Assembly (NCBI GenBank): GCA_035353395.1
Contig: DAOPZL010000083.1
Location: 1 to 9,318 of the forward strand
From: UBA1801 sp035353395
GTDB lineage: Bacteria; Acidobacteriota; Holophagae; Holophagales; Holophagaceae
Direction: 5' to 3'
DNA: 9,318 nucleotides
Positions within the stretch are counted from its first letter, which is position 1. Each line of letters starts with the position of its first letter. The notes under the pieces were generated by a model. That model worked only from the letters and a program-made list of their open reading frames with translations, was not told the origin of the DNA and did not search any database. Shown in pieces: positions 6,022 to 9,318 of the stretch. The position numbers and the translations under genes are program-made.

Positions 6022-7188
6022 ATGACCTCCACAGGTGAACCCACGCCGCGCTCAACGGCCGAGATCCTGGCGCAGGCCCTCGAACGGCTGGAACGAGTGT
6101 CCGGGGCGGAAGACGGCCGCCGGGTGGTCGCCGCCATGTCCGGCGGCCTGGACAGCTCCGTCACGGCCGCCCTGCTCCACCGGGCCGGCTACGAAGTGGT
6201 CGGCATCTCCATGCATCTCTTCGACAAAGGTGCGGGTTTGCGAACTTCCGAAGGCAAGTGCTGCACCTTGAACGACTTCCAGGACGCGAAGCGGGTCGCG
6301 GACCTGGTGGGATTTCCGCACTACGTCCTGGACTTCGAGACCCGTTTCCAGGAGAAGGTCATCCAGCCCTTCGTCGCCTCCTATGCCCGGGGAGAGACTC
6401 CAAGTCCATGTATTCTCTGTAATCAGTTCTTGAAGTTCAAGAGCCTGATAGAGGCCGCGAACGAGCTCGGAGCCCGCTTCGTCGCCACCGGCCACTATGC
6501 GAAGATCCTCTTCCGGGACGGGACCTACCACCTGCTGAAGGCCGACGACCCTCTCAAGGACCAGAGCTACTTCCTCTTCTCCCATACCCAGGAGACGCTG
6601 GCCCGGACCCTCTTCCCCCTGGAGGGCCTCGCCAAGGCGCAGGTCCGGGAACTGGCGCGCTTCCTCGGACTGCCCGTGGCCGAGAAACCCGAGAGCCAGG
6701 AGATCTGCTTCGTGACCCAGGGCCGCTACGACAAGTACCTCGAAGAAAAGGGCTGTGCCCCCCGGGAGGGCCAGGGCCCCTTCCGGCACGTGGATGGAAC
6801 CCTCCTCGGGCAGCACGACGGCTATTGGCGTTTCACCGTGGGCCAGCGCCGGGGGCTGGGGATCGCCTACGCGCGGCCCCTCTACGTCACGGGCATCGAT
6901 CCCGCGACCCGGACCGTGTGGGTGGGGGAGGCCGAGCACCTCTACGGATCGGACCTGGAGGCCCGCGAGGCCACCTGGTGCGGGATGCCGCCGGCGGCTC
7001 CCTTCCCGTGCCGGGCGAAGCTCCGCTCCCGGAGCAGCGAGGCTCCGGCCTTCGTGGAGCCGCTGGGGGACGGCAGGGTCAGGGTGCGCTTCGAATCGCC
7101 CCAGCGGGCCATCACGCCCGGACAGGCGATCGTGTTCTACGAGGGGGACGAGGTGCTGGGCGGGGCCTGGATCGAGCGGGGCCGGTAG
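6022..7188 (+). CDS. mnmA: tRNA-specific 2-thiouridylase MnmA (TrmU)
   Basis: MnmA activates U34 of tRNA-Gln, tRNA-Lys and tRNA-Glu with ATP and inserts sulfur to give s2U34. The 388-residue product has the PP-loop SGGLDSS at 40-46, the catalytic segment GETPSPCILCN at 124-134 (active Cys133; the preceding motif has Pro-Cys where E. coli has Pro-Asp), ATGHYA at 155-160, KDQSYFL at 179-185, SQEICFV at 225-231 (persulfide Cys229), and FTVGQRRGLG at 271-280, then the C-terminal beta-barrel. About 27 residues before the PP-loop are extra compared with E. coli; GTG at 6097 is an alternative shorter start. The ATG lies 3 bases after the lptFG stop with no strong Shine-Dalgarno sequence, so translation is probably coupled to lptFG. 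One of its substrates, tRNA-Gln(UUG), is encoded in this window. Confidence 0.96.
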   Translation: MTSTGEPTPRSTAEILAQALERLERVSGAEDGRRVVAAMSGGLDSSVTAALLHRAGYEVVGISMHLFDKGAGLRTSEGKCCTLNDFQDAKRVADLVGFPHYVLDFETRFQEKVIQPFVASYARGETPSPCILCNQFLKFKSLIEAANELGARFVATGHYAKILFRDGTYHLLKADDPLKDQSYFLFSHTQETLARTLFPLEGLAKAQVRELARFLGLPVAEKPESQEICFVTQGRYDKYLEEKGCAPREGQGPFRHVDGTLLGQHDGYWRFTVGQRRGLGIAYARPLYVTGIDPATRTVWVGEAEHLYGSDLEAREATWCGMPPAAPFPCRAKLRSRSSEAPAFVEPLGDGRVRVRFESPQRAITPGQAIVFYEGDEVLGGAWIERGR

Positions 7189-7247
7189 GGAGCTTCTTCC
7201 CAAGGCTTGCCGCGGGCCTATGTTTGGGGCTGAAGACCGGGTTGACC

Positions 7248-7253
7248 GGGAGG
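7248..7253 (+). promoter_or_regulatory. Ribosome-binding site of the 74-aa ORF
   Basis: GGGAGG lies 6 bases before the ATG at 7260. It fixes this start within a longer open frame that runs back through mnmA and makes translation of this small gene likely. Confidence 0.6.
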
Positions 7254-7259
7254 GCAGCC

Positions 7260-7484
7260 ATGAAAGACGATCCCAACGCCGCCGCATCCGCTTCTGCTGC
7301 TCTTCCTGCCGCCCATGGGGGGGAGCTGCACCGCATCGAGCACTACGCCCTCTACATCCTGAACGGGATGGCGGCGGCCGGCAGCGGGCGCCTGACCGAC
7401 GAGGACATCGACCTCGCCATCGAGACCGCGGAACGTCTGGCCGCCAAGCTGTCGGAACGAGGCCACCTCAAGCCTCAGCCGTGA
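7260..7484 (+). CDS. Small hypothetical protein, 74 aa
   Basis: ATG at 7260 with a strong Shine-Dalgarno sequence starts a 74-residue acidic protein. The first 20 residues are an Ala-rich, probably disordered lead (AAASASAALPAAHG). Two amphipathic helices follow: ELHRIEHYALYILNGMAAAG (22-41) and TDEDIDLAIETAERLAAKLSERG (46-68). The second helix begins with TDEDID, a typical capping pattern. No signal peptide, membrane segment or metal motif is visible. I do not recognise the family. It lies 71 bases after mnmA and 45 bases before coaE on the same strand, so it is probably in the same transcript. Its size and helical-hairpin shape would suit a small binding partner, but that is a guess. Confidence 0.75.
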   Translation: MKDDPNAAASASAALPAAHGGELHRIEHYALYILNGMAAAGSGRLTDEDIDLAIETAERLAAKLSERGHLKPQP

Positions 7485-7529
7485 CCCCCCTCTTGGGGCC
7501 GGGGGCATTGGATGCGAACATGAGGAGTC

Positions 7530-9318
7530 ATGGATCCTCGACTCCCTTTCCCCATCGTCGGCCTCTCGGGGGGCATCGCATCGGGGAAGACCCATGTCTC
7601 GCGCATCCTCTCCTCGCTGGGCTGGACCGTCCTGGACGCGGACCAGGTGGCGCGGGAGGTCGTGGCGCCGGGCACGGAGGGCCTGCGGGTCCTGGTGGAG
7701 GCCTTCGGCCCGGAAGCGGCGAGGCCGGACGGAAGCCTCGACCGGGCCTGGATGGCGGCCAGGGTGTTCCCCGACTCCTCCGCGCGCCGGCTCCTGGAAT
7801 CGCTGCTGCACCCGCGGATCGTGGGGAGGCTGGACGAGCGCCTGCGGGAGCTTCCGTCCGGCACCCTGGGCGCCGTCCTGGACGCGGCCCTCTGGGTCGA
7901 GCGGGGGGAGGCCCACCACTTCGACGCATTCTGGATCGTGGACGCCCCGGATGACCTCCGCCTCCAGCGGCTGGCCTCCCGGGACGGCCTGGCGATGGAC
8001 CAGGCCCGGGCGAGGCTCGAGGCCCAGTCGGGAACCGCCGAGAAGCGGCTGCACGCCGACCTCGTCATCCTCAACGACGGCTGCGACCTCGAACCCGTCC
8101 TGCGGCAGGCGACCGCGCACCTTCAAACCACCTGGACGCACCTTCGTTCCGCACGCTGGAGCCACTCGATGACCAAGCCATTCACGCCCGGACAGCTTCG
8201 CCAGATCCTCCTCACCCTGCTCGCGAAAGGCGGGGACTACGGCGAAGTCTTCGTGGAGAAGCGCCGGGCCCAGGCGCTGGGGATGGACGACGGCCGGATG
8301 GAGGACGTGCTCTCCAGCGAGACCTTCGGCGCCAGCCTCCGCATCCTGGACGGCGAGACGACGCGCTTCGCCGATCTCATCGCCCCCTCCTTCGAGGAGC
8401 TGCGGGAAGCGGCCTCGACCCTGGCCGCCCCGGGCACGGGCACGGGCGCCGAGGTGCTGGAGCTGGTCCTGCTGGACCACCCGACCCCCAGTCCCATTGA
8501 ACGGGACCCGGCCCTGGTCCCGTTCGCCGAGAAGGTCGACCTGGTCCGGAGGACCGAGGCGATCGCCCGGGCCCATGGGGAAGCCGTCAGGCCCGGCGCG
8601 GTCCGGCAGGTGGCCGTCGGCTACGGCGATTCCACCCAGAGCGTGTGGATCGCCAGCGCCGAACGGGCCGGCAACGCATGGGAGGCCTGCCTCTCCGAGG
8701 ACCACCGCGTCCAGGGCGTCCTGCGCCTCAACGTCACCGCGGGCGAGGGTGCCGTGCTCCAGACCGGTTTCCAGGCCCTGGGGGAGACCCGCGGCTTCGA
8801 GCTGTTCACCGACGAGGCCGTCGCACGGACCGCCCGGGAGGCCGTGCGCCTGGCCCTGCAGGCCCTGGACGCACGGCCGGCCCCGGCGGGCACCTTCCCC
8901 GTGATCCTCTCGAGCAGCGCCGGCGGCACCATGATCCACGAGGCCTGCGGGCACGGCCTCGAAGCCGACCTGGCCCTGGCGGGCATGAGCGCCTTCGCGG
9001 GCAAGCTCGGCACGAAGGTGGCCGCCGAGGGCGTGACCATCGTCGACGACGGCACCCTGCCCCACAAGCGCGGATCCAGCGCCTGCGACGACGAGGGGCG
9101 TCCCGTGGCGCGCGTGGTGCTGATCGAGCACGGCATCCTCAAGGGCTACCTGCAGTCCCGCAAGACCGCCCTGAAGATGGGCACGGCCACCACGGGCAAC
9201 GGCAGGCGCGAGAGCTACCGCCACCTGCCCATCCCCCGGATGCGCAACACCTTCCTGGCCCCCGGGCCCGAGGCCCCCGAGGCGATCCTGAAGGACCTGG
9301 ACCGCGGGCTCCTGGTCA
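7530..9318 (+). CDS. coaE: CoaE-TldD open frame: dephospho-CoA kinase continuing in frame into TldD (3' end outside window)
   Basis: From ATG at 7530 the frame is open for 596 codons to the window edge. Residues 1 to about 205 are CoaE, which phosphorylates dephospho-CoA in the last step of CoA synthesis: P-loop GLSGGIASGKT at 11-21, LDADQVAREVV at 35-45, LLHPRIVGRL at 92-101, lid region LASRDGLAMDQARARLEAQ at 148-166, and DLVILNDG at 177-184. The usual PLLFE motif is degenerate (AALWVERG, 119-126). TldD begins at Met214 (8169). AGGAG (7523-7527) stands only 2 bases before the ATG, an unusually short spacing, and an in-frame TGA (7521) rules out an upstream start. I checked codons 1-214 and found no stop. 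The alternatives are a true fusion, internal initiation at 8169, or a one-base sequence error near the junction. Confidence 0.8.
   Translation, partial: MDPRLPFPIVGLSGGIASGKTHVSRILSSLGWTVLDADQVAREVVAPGTEGLRVLVEAFGPEAARPDGSLDRAWMAARVFPDSSARRLLESLLHPRIVGRLDERLRELPSGTLGAVLDAALWVERGEAHHFDAFWIVDAPDDLRLQRLASRDGLAMDQARARLEAQSGTAEKRLHADLVILNDGCDLEPVLRQATAHLQTTWTHLRSARWSHSMTKPFTPGQLRQILLTLLAKGGDYGEVFVEKRRAQALGMDDGRMEDVLSSETFGASLRILDGETTRFADLIAPSFEELREAASTLAAPGTGTGAEVLELVLLDHPTPSPIERDPALVPFAEKVDLVRRTEAIARAHGEAVRPGAVRQVAVGYGDSTQSVWIASAERAGNAWEACLSEDHRVQGVLRLNVTAGEGAVLQTGFQALGETRGFELFTDEAVARTAREAVRLALQALDARPAPAGTFPVILSSSAGGTMIHEACGHGLEADLALAGMSAFAGKLGTKVAAEGVTIVDDGTLPHKRGSSACDDEGRPVARVVLIEHGILKGYLQSRKTALKMGTATTGNGRRESYRHLPIPRMRNTFLAPGPEAPEAILKDLDRGLLV
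8158..8161 (+). promoter_or_regulatory. Internal ribosome-binding site ahead of the TldD domain
   Basis: GGAG lies 7 bases before the in-frame ATG at 8169, better spaced than the site in front of coaE itself. It sits exactly at the CoaE/TldD boundary, so TldD could also be made as a separate protein from within the fused frame. Confidence 0.65.
8169..9318 (+). CDS. tldD: TldD-type metalloprotease, alternative independent start (partial, C-terminus outside window)
   Basis: TldD with its partner TldE/PmbA forms a zinc metalloprotease that degrades unfolded peptides; in E. coli it matures microcin B17 and degrades CcdA. From ATG 8169 the 383 visible residues cover the N-terminal domain and much of the catalytic part. 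The zinc motif HEACGH (HExxxH) lies at 257-262 of this reading (470-475 of the fused frame; E. coli HEAVGH), followed by GLEAD. GMSAFAGKLG, VTIVDDGTLPHKRGS, DDEGRPVARVVLIEHGILKGYLQSR and TTGNGRRESYRHLPIPRMRNTF are all family signatures. The late Cys that supplies another zinc ligand in the family would lie beyond the window. The N-terminal domain is complete from this Met, which supports a native start here. TGA in another frame overlaps the ATG as ATGA, the normal layout of two separate overlapping genes. A tldE partner may lie downstream. Confidence 0.85.
   Translation, partial: MTKPFTPGQLRQILLTLLAKGGDYGEVFVEKRRAQALGMDDGRMEDVLSSETFGASLRILDGETTRFADLIAPSFEELREAASTLAAPGTGTGAEVLELVLLDHPTPSPIERDPALVPFAEKVDLVRRTEAIARAHGEAVRPGAVRQVAVGYGDSTQSVWIASAERAGNAWEACLSEDHRVQGVLRLNVTAGEGAVLQTGFQALGETRGFELFTDEAVARTAREAVRLALQALDARPAPAGTFPVILSSSAGGTMIHEACGHGLEADLALAGMSAFAGKLGTKVAAEGVTIVDDGTLPHKRGSSACDDEGRPVARVVLIEHGILKGYLQSRKTALKMGTATTGNGRRESYRHLPIPRMRNTFLAPGPEAPEAILKDLDRGLLV

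Noticed and set aside
4461..6038. 525-codon plus-strand ORF overlapping lptFG
   Set aside because: Pro/Arg-rich shadow frame typical of high-GC coding DNA; the lptFG frame has real membrane segments and motifs.
7189..7225. Short hairpins after mnmA as a terminator
   Set aside because: Stems of 4-5 bp without a T-tract; the downstream genes are close and on the same strand.
7485..7505. CCCC-TCTT-GGGG hairpin before coaE as a terminator
   Set aside because: Only a 4-bp stem and no following T-run; too weak to claim.
7218..9224. 668-codon minus-strand ORF opposite coaE-tldD
   Set aside because: Gly/Arg/Ala-rich antisense shadow of GC-rich genes; the plus strand carries the CoaE P-loop and the TldD HExxxH motif.
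1..9318. CRISPR array, insertion sequence or toxin-antitoxin pair
   Set aside because: No regular spaced repeats, no transposase motif, and no adjacent small gene pair with such features were found on either strand.

Overview
The window looks like a Gram-negative, high-GC bacterial chromosome. It carries lipopolysaccharide genes (KdsD, LptF/LptG) next to a SpoVG homologue. Holophagae-type Acidobacteriota or a deltaproteobacterial lineage is my guess; the sequence alone does not fix the taxon. There are two compositional zones. The left 2.2 kb is less GC-rich and gene-poor (I counted 31 G/C in bases 361-420). From the tRNA rightward the DNA is compact, strongly GC-rich core genome (47 G/C in bases 7621-7680).

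Left zone (1-2186): the 3' tail of an unrecognised plus-strand ORF (3-146); a minus-strand ATPase of the AAA_14/DUF4143 type (198-1397) with a striking dyad just upstream of its start (1415-1446); a strong minus-strand terminator (1489-1519); a 5'-truncated minus-strand ORF remnant (1541-1732) whose broken end lies between 12-bp inverted repeats; and about 430 bp without a convincing gene. The zone abuts the 3' end of a tRNA-Gln(UUG) gene (2187-2261, minus, CCA encoded), the usual layout of an accessory island, but no integrase or second attachment copy is visible.

Right zone (2187-9318): spoVG (minus) is divergent from kdsD (plus). kdsD is followed by its own intergenic promoter region and then a single 730-codon gene carrying two LptF/LptG permease units in one chain. 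mnmA starts 3 bases after its stop, followed by a small unrecognised ORF (74 aa). The last frame opens as CoaE (dephospho-CoA kinase) and runs without a stop into a TldD-type metalloprotease that continues past the window edge.

Functionally, kdsD makes the arabinose-5-phosphate needed for KDO, and the fused permease would extract finished LPS for transport, so the two sit together as an LPS block. MnmA thiolates U34 of tRNA-Gln, Lys and Glu, so the window holds both the enzyme and one of its substrates. The two most unusual points are the open CoaE-TldD frame, which has a good internal ribosome-binding site at the domain boundary, and the single-chain LptF-LptG permease.
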